Shown here piece by piece: positions 1-11,106 of a stretch of DNA of 64,000 bases. Every line of letters begins with the position of its first letter. Within the stretch, counting starts at the first letter, position 1. The position numbers and the translations under genes were made by a program. The stretch is from Nepenthes gracilis. Taxonomy: Eukaryota; Streptophyta; Magnoliopsida; Caryophyllales; Nepenthaceae. The DNA lies in NCBI GenBank assembly GCA_033239525.1, contig BSYO01000003.1, positions 2,970,001-3,034,000 of the forward strand. Direction: 5' to 3'. The notes beneath the pieces were generated by a model. That model saw only the letters and a list, made by a program, of their open reading frames with translations. It was not told the origin of the DNA and did no database searches.

Positions 1-1007
1 ATTATCTGAGTGTCAAGACACATCTTTGAACAGAGTGTAAAACCGTCCTTGCTGAATAGCTAGGGAATAAAATTTTCTTTCTTTTCTTGTAGCGGGCAAA
101 ATCCCAAATATCCTAGCCACTGGGCCGTAACTTGAACAAAATCAAATCTAAAACAAAACGATATAGTACCTGAGACACTTGACAACAAGTACAGAACCTG
201 ACCGAATTATCTTGTCTGGTCCACAAATAAATCAATTTATCAACCTGTTTATATTGAACATATTCGTAAGAAAAATCATCCATCAAACATTTAAACAATG
301 ACAATATAATGCCTGTACAAACTCTATATTGGTAAATTGTCTCCCAGATAATACAGACTATAATAAATCATCTAAACAAAAATTCCTATGAAATCTCAAA
401 ATAAATCAAAATGCATGACTAGTAACAAAATAATTATAAAAATCTTCAATATTCTCCATTTAAAATCATATAAATAATCCCAATATCCTTTAATTTGAAA
501 GGTTAAAAAATAGGGCAAATATATGTCTAAAACTCAATATATATATATATATACTTACAATAATAAATATATGTCTATAAAATAAAGCAAAGGAATAAAA
601 CATAATAAAACACATGTAAAATCCCATATGTCAAATGTCCAAATATGTCAATGATCTAAATATTTTATATTTAAATATCAAATGTCCAAATGTGATTTCA
701 TAAACAAATTTCGTAATTTGTATATAAATATCAAATAATACCAAATATAATGAAATTGTCCAAATATCTAAAAATTACATGATTTCAAAACTTAAAGTTT
801 GAGGTTGGATAAATCTGATGCCTATCCTAAAACCTCTAAATCTCAAAATGTTTTGAATATCAAATAAAATGTATGTCAAAATTTTAAAATCCAAAATATG
901 CTATAATTTGATAATTAAGAGCCAAAAAATTAATTTTGCGAAAATGTTTCCTTAATCGCCTTTAAAATCAAAAGACTTAGGGTATTTTTGGGTAACTTTA
1001 GATCAAA
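1..1007. repeat. Duplicated AT-rich segment, copy 1
   Basis: Bases 1-1007 match 2756-3716 almost base for base, apart from small indels, so this is one arm of a direct duplication. The arm probably extends left of the window. Copy 1 has about 17 extra bases near 115-135 compared with copy 2. Homology stops abruptly near 1007, where copia-derived sequence starts. The only coding potential is a minus-strand exon-like stretch at about 113-304, shared with copy 2. The rest is AT-rich non-coding sequence with an AT microsatellite near 538-553. Confidence 0.9.
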
Positions 1008-1837
1008 TGTGGCATCCATATCCGCTAAAGGAAGTACACCCCGACATCCCGGCCGATTCTCGTATCACGGGTTGCAAACCTCAAAAATTACCCATGGAAC
1101 AAAACTTGAAATTGAGTAAGGAAAATGGCGTTGCCCTCGTTGATCCTAGCCGGTATCGATGCCTCATTGGTCGACTTCTTTACCTCACCATCACTCGACC
1201 TGACATCGCCTATGCCGTCCAAATTTTAAGCCAGTTTATGAACCAACCTACCTCAAATCATTTACATGCGGCTCACCAAGTTTTGCGATATTTAAAACTC
1301 AACCCTGGACAAGGAATATTACTCTACAAATCACATCCACCATCCAATCATGAGCTTTTGCGATGCTGATTGGGCATCCTGTCCGGACACACGTAGATCT
1401 CTCACCGGTTACTGTGTTTTTCTGGGGGACTCTCTTATTTCTTGGAAATGCAAGAAATAGTCCGTGGTTTCCCGCTCTTCTGCTGAAGCGGAATATCGCT
1501 CCATGGCTGCCACTTGTTGTGAATTATCATGGCTTCGTTACATTTTGGTCGACTGCAGGTTTCACATCCCCATGCAAAGCATTGCTATATTGTGATAATC
1601 AAGCAGCTCTCTCCACATTGCGGCCAACCTGAGTCTTCCATAAACGCACTAAACACATCGAGCTAGATTGCCATCTCGATTCGTGGCAAAATTCAAGATG
1701 GACATATCCGCCTCATCACGTCACCACTCACAATCAGCTGGCAGACATCTTCACCAAGCCACTCCCTTCGCATCGGTTGAATTTTCACCTGTCCAAGATG
1801 GGCATTATCAATATATATGCTCCATCTTGCGGGGGAC
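1008..1837 (+). pseudogene. Ty1-copia pol 3' fragment (end of RT and RNase H)
   Basis: The plus strand encodes the C-terminal part of a Ty1-copia polyprotein across several frames. Recognisable blocks in order are GRLLYLTITRPDIAYAV, the RNase H start [16 protein letters not shown], the SAEAEYRSMA motif, DNQAALS, KRTKHIELDCH and the terminal ADIFTKPLPS. In the family these belong to RNase H and the end of pol. At least two frameshifts and a stop interrupt it, so it is dead. Gag, protease, integrase and most of RT are missing. The 5' edge coincides with the end of the flanking duplicated arm, which suggests truncation during the duplication rather than during retrotransposition. It runs into a purine tract (GCGGGGGAC) and the LTR. 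Confidence 0.9.
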
Positions 1838-2177
1838 TATTAGAAAATAATAAATAGATATTAATATTTTGATTTTTTGGGTTGTATTTTATTTTAGGTA
1901 GTATTTTATTTTTTGCCTTTTAGAGATGATGGTGTATTATTTTATTTTCGGCATGTATATTTTTACCGTTGTATTGAGCGTGTATATATCCACGCCCCCG
2001 TATGTAATTAGTGTGTGTGCAGTGAAATAAGACGCGCATTCAATGCGCTCAGTGTTTCGTTCTTTCCCAAGCTCGTTTTTCTTTTCCCACGAAGGAACCC
2101 TGATTCCTGAATACTCTTCGTCGCCTCCCTCGTCTTCGTCTTCCTCCTGTTCTTCGATTAGGTTTTCGTTTCTTACA
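1838..2177 (+). mobile_element. Ty1-copia 3' LTR
   Basis: A 340-base LTR directly follows the G-rich polypurine tract at 1826-1837. Its ends read TATTAGAAAA and TCTTACA, a decayed version of the TGTTA...TAACA termini usual in copia LTRs. No partner 5' LTR and no target duplication can be seen, because the 5' part of the element is absent. The LTR contains a stretch near 1985-2060 that resembles a plant promoter and 5' leader, but no expressed gene follows it. Confidence 0.75.
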
Positions 2178-2538
2178 TCTTTTACCAGTAAAATAGCCTT
2201 ACAGTAGCTAAAACTTTCCCTCCCTTGCTTGCTCACTAGTTGGCGTAGTAACCTGTGATAATCCTTGTTGCATCAGATCGTCTTTTCTGCTCCATGTCCT
2301 AACGCCCTAAATCACTTGTCATTTTCAGTTTAACCTGTCATGCATATTTAACGAATAGCATTTTGTGGATACTTGTTTAGAACATTCACCTAAGAAAAAT
2401 ACCTGTACTGGAGCTTGTTTGTGCTGTAAAGTTTTAACAGCTCAAAGTGATTATCGGTGAGCTAAAACCAGAGTTGAGCAATACAATTGGCAAACGTAGG
2501 TAGAAAAAAAGGGTTATTTTGATATTGCTTTAGTTGGT
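2178..2538. other. Non-coding spacer between LTR and duplicated arm
   Basis: No coding, RNA or repeat feature could be recognised. The stretch links the copia LTR to the second arm of the duplication. It may belong to the same host locus as the minus-strand exon-like ORF on its right. Confidence 0.5.
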
Positions 2539-3042
2539 TTAGTTGTTAAAATGTGTGAAATCATGTTCTTTTTTCACGCTAACATCAGTATGGCACTCAA
2601 GTTGTACTAGCAGGTCAGTCACCCCTGGAGTAAGGTCTACTTCATATGCTTGATTAGTATTAGTCTGCATATTTGGTATTAGGAATAAGTATATGTATTC
2701 CCTTTGTGATGAGTAAAAATAGCTACACGTTTGGCCTTCATTTAGTGGGAACTTGATTATCTGAGTGTCAAGACACATCTTTGAACAGAGTGTAAAACCG
2801 TCCTTCCTGAATAGGTAGGGAATAAGATTTTCTTTCTTTTCTTGTAGTGGGCAAAATCCCAAATAACCTAGCAACAAAATCAAATCTAAAACAAAACGAT
2901 ATAGTACCTGAGACACTTGACAACAAGTACAGAACCTGACCGAATTATCTTGTCTGGTCCACAAATAAATCAATTTATCAACCTGTTTATATTGAACATA
3001 TTCGTAAGAAAAATCATCCATCAAACATTTAAACAATGACAA
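2539..3042 (-). pseudogene. Unidentified exon-like ORF, duplicated in part at 113-304
   Basis: A 167-residue minus-strand reading frame sits in the right arm of the duplication, and its N-terminal third is repeated at 113-304. The composition is rich in aromatic residues and cysteine (for example DDFSYEYVQY, RFCTCCQV), with no repeats or membrane segment. This is unlike translated random AT-rich DNA. A possible donor (CAG then gtact) and acceptor (ttgctag) flank only 40 bases in this copy and 57 in the other, which is short for a plant intron, so the frame may simply read through. I do not recognise the family. It could be an internal exon of a host gene running leftward, or a gene fragment caught in the duplication. 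Confidence 0.35.
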
Positions 3043-3716
3043 TATAATGCCTGTACAAACTCTATATTGGTAAATTGTCTCCCAGATAATACAGACTATA
3101 ATAAATCATCTAAACAAAAATTTCTATGAAATCTCAAAATAAATCAAAATACATGACTAGTAACAAAATAATAATAAAAATCTTCAATATTCTCCATTTA
3201 AAATCATATAAATAATCCCAATATCCTTTAATTTGAAAGGTTAAAAAATAGGGCAAATATATAAGTCTAAAACTCAATATATATATATACTTACAATAAT
3301 AAATATATGTCTATAAAATAAAGCAAAGGAATAAAAAATAATAAAATACATGTGAGATCCCATATGTCAAATGTCCAAATATGTCAATGATCTAAATATT
3401 TTATATTTAAATATCAAATGTCCAAATGTGATATTATATGCAAATTTCGTAATCTATATACAAATATCAAATAATACCAAATGTAACGAAATTGTCCAAA
3501 TATCTAAATATTACATGATTTCAAAACTTAAAGTTCAAGGTTGGATAAATCTGATGCCTTTCCTAAAACCTCTAAATCTCAAAATGTTTTGAATATCAAA
3601 TAAAATGTATGTCAAAATTTTAAAATCCAAAATATGCTATAATTTGATAATTAAGAGCCAAATAATTAATTTTGCGAAAAGGTTTCACGTATTTTCGGTA
3701 ACTTTAGATCAAAATG
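2756..3716. repeat. Duplicated AT-rich segment, copy 2
   Basis: This is the second arm of the direct duplication with 1-1007. The match runs from the ATTATCTGAGTGTC start to the shared ACTTTAGATCAAA at about 3703-3715, after which the two copies diverge completely. Differences are scattered substitutions and a few indels, so the duplication is fairly recent. The internal part is AT-rich non-coding DNA apart from the exon-like ORF on the minus strand. Confidence 0.9.
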
Positions 3717-3878
3717 CTACTATTTAGATTCATATGTGGGCCGTCTACAAATGCACCATATAGACGGGGTCAAATACTATTTTCTTTTATCACCCATGGG
3801 AAGGTGCAGTTTTTAAACTTGTATGATATATTTGAATGTTTAAATATATTATTTCATTCAATTTCTTACATCGGTTTG

Positions 3879-5255
3879 TAATGGGTCCAGTAACCATGGG
3901 TCCAATGGGTCAGGACCCGCAGTAAGCCCACAATCCGATATAATTCTTTTAAAGTAAAAGTCCCACATTACTTTTGGAGGAATAGTGTATCTGTAAATTC
4001 CACTATAAAAATAAGCACCTTTAAGTATTAAAGAACAAGTTGGAGAAACTCGAAGAAGTTCCATAAGGCTCCATATGGCTCGGAGAAGGGTATAGCCGTT
4101 GCTAGCCAATCTCCAACAAGAGTAGACTGGCGGCTAGGAGACCTTTGGCCTTCCTCTCATCCAGGAGGCCTCTTGGCTCTCCTCCCGTTTGGAGCCCCTC
4201 GGCCACCTCCATTCCTTGAGGCTTTTAGTCCTTCTCTCGTTTGAAGGTCATCAGCGCTGCGCTGTCAAGAGGCCGTTAAGCCCTCTGCCCGTCTAGAGAG
4301 CAGCAGCCTTCCGCCGCCAAGAGGCTCTCAGCCCCCTACTCGTCTGAAGGCTAGCGGCCTTCCGCCACCCGAAGGCTCTCAGCCCTCCTCTTGCCCGGAG
4401 ACCCTTGGCCCTCCGCCGCCAGGGGGCTTTCAGCCTTCCTCCCGTCTGGATGCCCTTAGATTTCCGTCCCGGAGACATGAGCCCTCCGCCGTAGGAGCCC
4501 TCCATCCCAAAGAAAGGAACCCTTTATCTCGGAGCTAGGAGCGTTCTGTCCTGGGGATACAAGACCTCTGTCCCGGAGACAGGAGCCCTCCATCTTGGAG
4601 CCACGAGCTCTTCATCCTAGAGCCAGGAGCCCTCCGTCCCAGGAGCCTTCTATCCTGGAGCCATGAGCCATCCGCCCCGGAGCCAAGAGTTTGCTGTCCA
4701 ATAGTCAACCCTCCGCTCAAGTAACTAGGATGTTGACCCATCGAGGCAGCTTAGTCATGCTCCTCAAAGCTGCCCCTCTATTGGACGCACCTTAAAGCCG
4801 CCTCGCTGCCGGGCGTATCTCAATGCCGTCCTCTATGGGCGCACTTCTAAGCCGCCCCTCTACTGGGCACACTTCAAAGCCGTCCTTTATGAGCGCACCT
4901 CTAAGTCGCCCTCCGCGGGCGCACCTTTAAGCCGCCTCTCTGCCGGGCGCATTCATGCAGCTCAAACTTCCCAATACATCCCTCTCACACTCCTCTCATC
5001 GCTACATTTTTACACTCCCGCCATGTTTACCTATAAACGTGCATTCTTCCGTTTATTGCCGAAGATTTCTAACTTGAGCGTCAGAGTGTTAATGGGGGAT
5101 AGCCCCTCATTGTTCTCTGACCTCTTATTTGTGATTTGTGTTGTGTAGGTTCCAGGTTATTAGCGACGGAGATCGGACCCGATCCAAATCAACCCGTAAC
5201 AGAAGATTGGAAGACTCCCTTATTCGTACAATAATTGGGGGACCCGGACGCAACA
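3879..5255 (+). mobile_element. Solo LTR (gypsy-type family 1, copy A) with TSD GTTTG
   Basis: A 1377-base solo LTR begins TAATGGGTCC (TG changed to TA) and ends GGACGCAACA. It is flanked by the perfect 5-base duplication GTTTG at 3874-3878 and 5256-5260. No internal retrotransposon sequence is present, so it probably arose by LTR-LTR recombination. A TATAAAA box lies near 4003. Two arrays of short G+C-rich tandem repeats fill the middle. The last ~190 bases, from GAAGATTTCT at 5061, are shared with copies at 7377, 19986 and 42997 and probably form R/U5. The family resembles Tat-type gypsy LTRs by its ends. Confidence 0.88.
4137..4960. repeat. Minisatellite arrays inside solo LTR A
   Basis: Two degenerate arrays lie side by side. 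From about 4137 to 4700 the unit is roughly 20-45 bases built on a 'GGAGCC...GAGCCCTCCGTCCC' theme. From about 4770 to 4960 the unit is roughly 33 bases built on 'AAGCCGCCCCTCTGCCGGGC' plus GCAC. Reading frames through this stretch are repeat artefacts, not genes. Confidence 0.8.
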
Positions 5256-5260
5256 GTTTG

Positions 5261-7371
5261 TAAAAAAAAATAATAAAGACCGGACTTTACATCAAATATT
5301 CGTAACTTTTCATTTCTATTAAAAAAGTACAAATTTTAAATTTTTTACACTGTAAAAAAAATATAAATAAAAAATTTTTTATTTCAAAAAAGTACGACTA
5401 TCGTATCAAAATAAAATAGAGTTCCAATTTAAACATTTATATGGAATATCAACAATAAGACCAAATACATAAATTTCATGAGTTTCATTTCACAAATATT
5501 TATATATATAAATATATTATTTCAAATATTTACTTAATCTATGTGAAATGAACAAATCCTTCAAATCTTTGGTAAAATTGAACAAAATTTTAAAACTTCT
5601 GGTAAAAATTATATACATAAAATGATATTCAAAATATGAATGCAAAAAATGGTATACATATACAATAAAACAATGAATGTCAGTAAAATCAAAAGATTCT
5701 AAAGATAGATTGAAAAATGCATTTAAAATTACTTAATTTTAATATCCGATCTAATAGATCTGATAAGAAATGAATCTAAAATTTTCTTCTTTTTCTTTCT
5801 CTTGTCGTCATATTTTTCTCCATTCTAACTCTCTTCTCCCTTCCTTTCCAGCAAAAAATGATTAAAAACAGTGCATCTGGCTCTTATATAACACAATAGG
5901 CACATGGGTGCCAGATAGGCACGCATTAGGTGTTGTTTCACTACACATGCACGCACGAGCGTTGCATTAGGTGTCAACATTCTGCCTTATCTATGCATGA
6001 GTGCCAATATATGTGCACCCTAGGCGCACCAATTCTGCCAGGAACATGCACAAGTGCCTTGGAGACGTTCCTTGGACATGCAACTACTGCCCACAATACG
6101 CATGAACATTGGTCAGGCACCTTTCAAGCATCAAGCTGATTATAAGAAAATCCAAATTTTTTCATTATTTTATTATATACTTATTTTTAGATTAATCTAA
6201 AATTATATTAATAATATAATAATTTAATATGTTAAATAAATTATTAGTTGGAGTTAAAAGTATAACTACCGGTATACCTAATGTCAACGAGGAGTACAAT
6301 ATTGCATGAAAGGAATTATTTTAGCACAGAACTTACGAACTATCAGCCGAAGATGAGTCGCGTTGATGTTTTGGGGATCTCTCTCTCTCTCTCTCTCTTT
6401 CCTGCTTTTCCATTTTTCAAGAAAGCATTTATTGTCCTTGCTTTCTTTGTCTCGGCACTCATATATTCTTCACATTGCTTGCTTCGTTTCTAAATTTTAT
6501 TCAAATCTGAAAAAGCATTTAATTATAAATTAAACAATTATTATTAGTATCTATTATGCCTATATTAGTTATTACTTGTCTAGATATCGATATGAGCTAA
6601 TTTGGCACAAATTGTTTTTTGTAAATTGAAATTTATAAGCTTATATATCAAAAATATTAGGTCTATTTACTGATATATCATATTATATTATTAATATTGT
6701 ATCATAGTGTAATTTACTCATGAGTTGGGTCATCAAATTGCATTAGGTAGAAGATGTAAGGCATCTCTCTTAATCAAAAGTACATTTATAATTTAAAGAA
6801 TGAAGAAATCGCTGTTGAATAAGAGTGAATGAAGTGAGCAAGCTCCCATAGAGATAGGGGTCAAAGATAAGTTCTAGCAACATGTTACTCAAAAGTGACT
6901 GTGTTAAAATTTCAAAGAAGCATTTGATGTAGTGGACAGGGTTTATTATATCACAAAAATCATAACGTTGAATGGTAACTTTAAGTCACCTAACTATTTC
7001 CTAGGATTGCTGTTACTCCCATTATATATACCATGGAAAAAAGAGGGAGAACCTTGATACGAAGCAAAGTTGCCTCATTTGCATGCATACAATGGGGCAT
7101 CCATGAGATAATTTAGATATATATCGATTGATATTTTGTATATTATAGATGACCAAACCTGAAGAAAGAAAATGAATAAGCCCAAATAAAAAGCAGTGTA
7201 TGAACCCGAAAGAGTATGATTTGCAGATCTATCATATCACGCCCTTAAGTTGTGTGATTTGTGAAATTAGAAGTGTGGATATAGTTATATTTTACAATAT
7301 TCTTTGATACATTTTGCCATTCTAAGTTAATCTATTAATCATGATGACTTACTTATCTTTTTAAACTTATT
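5261..7371. other. AT-rich intergenic spacer
   Basis: About 2.1 kb without a recognisable gene. It holds poly-A/T runs, a CT microsatellite near 6379-6398 and a short G+C-richer patch at 5880-6130 made of CAC/GCAC-type degenerate repeats. Short open frames here have no family resemblance and are rejected. Confidence 0.6.
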
Positions 7372-7376
7372 TAATT

Positions 7377-9325
7377 TGATGGGCCTAGAATTATCTAGGG
7401 TTGGCGCAGACCCAAGCCCAATCGGCAGCCCAGTAAGCAGCAAGTCCAGCCCCAACGAGAAGACCCAGCCTACCCAACCTAAGGGCCATAACGGTAACTA
7501 GAGTAAGGCCCATTTAGCAATGGGCTTAGGAAAAGAGCGTCAATGGCCCAATTGACAGCGTAACTAGGGCGGGCCAATCGGGAAGACCCTCATGCAGGTT
7601 GTTAGCAGAATTGTTAGAGCATGCGTGTGCTGGGTGCCTCCTGAAGCCGCCTAACGAGTGCACCAGGGGACCACTCGTAGCCACCATATCGCAGCAAGGT
7701 AATGTCTGACACGGTGGCTCCCGTTAACGCCCTCAACAGTTGGTGAATTCTAGTGGGATACATGTCAACCGCTTTGACGCCAAAATTTTCCCCACGACGC
7801 ATTATAAATTCCTTCTCCCCTTGAGGAGAAAAGAGAGGATTTTGGGTGAAAGGTAGACCTAAAAGAAAGAAAACAACCTACGAGAAGAAGGGACAATAAC
7901 GCCATCCTGGAAACAGCCCTCAAGGGTGAACAAAGCCCGGTAGGGAGCGACCCAGAGTGGGTAGACACCCCCGGATGAGGCTCAAGTTTCCATAGTGAGC
8001 TAGTCCCCTCTCCTAATATCATTCTCTCATATATTTAGTGAGCTGCCCCTCAACCAGGGGCGTCCAGGAGCCTGGTTCTCCACCTAATGAGCCACTCACC
8101 GCGAGTGCATTCCTAATAAGCCACTCTTTGCCGAATGCACCCACCTAGTGAGCCGCCCCTCAACCAGGCACGTTCAGGAGCCCAATCCTCCACCTAGTGA
8201 GCCACTCTCCGCGAGTACATCCTTGGTGAGCCACTCTTCGTGAGTGCATTTTTGGTAAGCCATGCCTTACCAAATGCACCCACCTAGTGTGCCATCATTC
8301 AGTTGGGTGCGTCCAGGAGCCCAATCCTCCACCCGGTGAGCCACTTTTCGCCGAGTGCACCCACCTAGTGGGCCGCCCCTCAACCAGGCGCCTGCAGGAG
8401 TCCGGTCGTTCACCTAGTGAGCTACTCTCCGCAAGTGCATCCCTGATTAGCCACTTTACGTGAGTGCATTTTTAGTAAGCCACTCCCTACGAAGTGCATC
8501 TACCTAGTGAGCCGCCCTTCAGCAAGGCGCATCCAAGGGCTTGGTCCTTCACCTGGTGAGCCACTTTCCGCGACTGTATTCCTAATAAGCTATTCCCTGT
8601 CGAGTGCACCCACCTAGTGAGCCGCCCCTCAGTTAGGCATGTGAGCCACTCTCCGTGAGTGCATATCTAGTGAGCCACTTTCCCGAATGCATTCCTAATA
8701 AGCAACTCTCTACCGGGTGCACCACCTAGTGAGCCGTTTCTCAGTTGGGCGCATCCAGGAGCCTGGTCCTCCACCTGGTGAGCCACTCTTTGCAGGTGCA
8801 TCCAGTGTATTTCTAATAAGCCACTTACTGTCGAGTGCATCCACTTAGTGAGCCGCCCCTCAACCGGGCACATCCAGGAGCTCAGTCCTCCATCTAGTGA
8901 GTCACTTTCCGTGAGTGCGTCCTTGGTGAGCTATTCTTTGCGAGTGCATTCTTAGTATGCCACTCCCTGTTGAGTGCACCAATAGTGAGCTGCCCCTCGA
9001 TAGGGTACACCTTTAAGTCGTCTCTTTGTCGGACACGCCTAGAAGAGCCAACCCTCCTCTCACATCCCCCATCTACATGCAACTTTGCATCATCTAATGT
9101 TCTCTTTATATCTTTCTTTTTCCCTTAGAAAGATTTCTAACTTGTGCGTTGGATGATAAATTGAGGTGCGAGTCTCGCCAATCCTTTGACATTTTTTTTT
9201 ATAGTTTGTGGTACACAGGTTACAGGTTAGCAACGATAGAGATAGAACCCGCTCCAATTCGACTCGCAGCGGAAGAGTAGAAGGCTTTCTAATTTGTACC
9301 ACAACGCGAGAACTAGGAAACATCA
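7377..9325 (+). mobile_element. Solo LTR (family 1, copy B)
   Basis: A 1949-base LTR begins TGATGGGCCT and ends GGAAACATCA. The flanking 5-mers TAATT (7372-7376) and GAATT (9326-9330) differ by one base, consistent with an aged target duplication. A TATAAAT box is at about 7801. The region from AAAGATTTCTAACTTGTGCG (9129 on) matches the R/U5 block of copies A, C and D. It is the longest copy because of an expanded repeat array between about 8030 and 9010. No internal domain is present. Confidence 0.8.
8030..9010. repeat. Expanded tandem array inside solo LTR B
   Basis: About nine degenerate higher-order units of roughly 80-140 bases start near 8038, 8148, 8287, 8368, 8507, 8618, 8729, 8850 and 8985. 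Each opens with a version of GTGAGCCGCCCCTCAACC. Each is made of ~28-30 base subunits on the theme GTGAGCCACTCTCCGCGAGT. The array accounts for most of the length difference between this LTR and its relatives. Confidence 0.8.
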
Positions 9326-10140
9326 GAATTTTTGTCCATTTTTATTGAAAAAATAACATATTTATTTCAAATTTATTGTATTAAAAAAATAATAAATTTG
9401 TAGAAGTGTTAATTTTTTATAATAAATATTATAAAATTATGATATATTGAAAAAATTTAGAAGCCCAGTATTCATTAATTTTGTGTTTAAGTTGCTCTCT
9501 CTCTTTCTATAGAGAGAGAGAAAGCTAACAATATAAAAGATTAGTTTCAATTTCATCCGATGTCCAACTGATGGAAATAGTAAGAATTTCTACTGCCGAC
9601 AACATTTGCATTTATTATACTATAAATAGCAAAGGGAACATCTCATTTGTTATATTTAGTCCTAAATTCGCAAGGCAATTAGTCGCATTGCTACTGTACT
9701 GATGTTTGAATTTGATGTAGCATGTCCACTTCTAACAATCACCTTTTTGCAATCAAGAATAATATCCAATTTGTCAAGGCCCCAGTCTTAGGCAATCTTC
9801 AAGGCATGCTAAATGGCTTTAGATTATGTAGTATGGACACAATATATTCCAAAAAAACTTAAAAATCTAAATAGTCACAATCTATGGTCATCTTTTCCAA
9901 TAGATCTTAAGCCTGAACAGTTGTTCATCTCCATGCTTGCATCTGTATTGACTTAACGATTCTCTTAGAGGGAGTAGCCCACTTGCTAGGGCATCTCGTA
10001 GCAGTAATAGGTTCGTCTAATGATGTGAGGATGTGACTCATTTCAAGTTCCTCAATCAATTTTATGATGTTTTTCCCTTGATCTAAGACTTTTTGTGCAT
10101 TCGGTTCGAAGATTGTTTTGTTGTAATCTAAATGAACCAC

Positions 10141-10890
10141 TTGCCATGGATTGACACTCTCGTCTAATTTATCGGTGTGGCATTTAGTGTCATTATCGCC
10201 TTTTGATCTACTAAATCAGCCAAATCTTCACACTGATACACAAGCTAGATGATCCGAAAGCGAGATAAGAGCACAAATGAACCAACTCGAAGTATAAAGA
10301 AGAGAATGTAGAAGAATGTTGATATTGTATTGTTTGAGAACTCTTTTCTTTTTTCCTTATAAATGAAATCCCCTCCTTAAGCAATGGCTAAAATTATCCC
10401 CACATGGATAGTTAGGATTTAACTCCTAGAATTTTTCTAAAATATTCTTCCTAGATTTTTTTTTTTTATAGAATACTCTACTATATTTCTCGTTGTAGAA
10501 TTCTCTTCTAGAATATTTTGGTAATTACAAGGGGGATTTACAATTTCTCTACACACTTGTAGATTTTTCTAAAATATTTTGCTATATTCTAAAGGACTTA
10601 ATTATATACAATAATATTCTTATGATGTTGTATAAGTCTAGACTTGTACAAATGTACGGTCCGAATACTATAGTGGGATAACCTCTAGATCCTCACTCTG
10701 GAGCAGTTTATCGGTGACACACCACTATGGAGATACATTATCAAAATTAAAAGATTTGAAGAGAAGGTATATGAATATCCATGTAGTGATATGGATAGTG
10801 AGAAAGGCTTGTCCAATGCCACAATTCAAGAGGCCCTCATAGATGTCCTTGACTCAAAGGTAGTCTTTGAAGGGATGAGAGATTAATTTT
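10141..10890. other. Non-coding gap within the LINE remnant
   Basis: About 750 bases between the zinc-binding and RNase H pieces of the LINE. It is AT-rich with a T-run near 10458-10467 and contains no recognisable gene. It may be a later insertion or a decayed part of the LINE. Confidence 0.4.
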
Positions 10891-10893
10891 GGT

Positions 10894-11106
10894 TCACCAC
10901 AATTTCCTGAGTTTGTGATATTTTTTTTCTCTCTTTAAATTAGCTAGAAACCTATTCTTGAGGATGGGCCAAATAAAAAATTTAAAATTTAGTGGGAACT
11001 TTATTTTCTTAGTCTTCTTCCATGAAAAGCTAGTTTTGGGATGCTGCTGGAGAAGCTTATAGGCTGATTTGATGTTAAAGTTATCTAAGGGGCTATCCCA
11101 TATCAC
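10894..11106 (-). pseudogene. LINE zinc-binding RT (zf-RVT) fragment
   Basis: This 70-residue frame matches the zf-RVT segment of plant LINE ORF2. It has the SAYKLL motif, a W-K-K linker and the 'IKFPLNFKFFIWPILKNRF' stretch, which corresponds to the usual 'K-IPPK-KFFLW...NRL' pattern. It is part of the decayed LINE and not an independent gene. Confidence 0.75.

Noticed and set aside
4137..4741. Open minus-strand frames rich in Gly/Arg/Ser
   Set aside because: They are translations of G+C-rich minisatellites inside an LTR.
5930..6139. 69-codon Cys/His-rich frame
   Set aside because: The pattern follows degenerate CAC/GCAC repeats. No zinc-finger spacing is consistent.
9492..9524. Imperfect palindrome of CT/GA runs
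   Set aside because: It is probably a decayed microsatellite. No terminator or RNA gene function can be supported.
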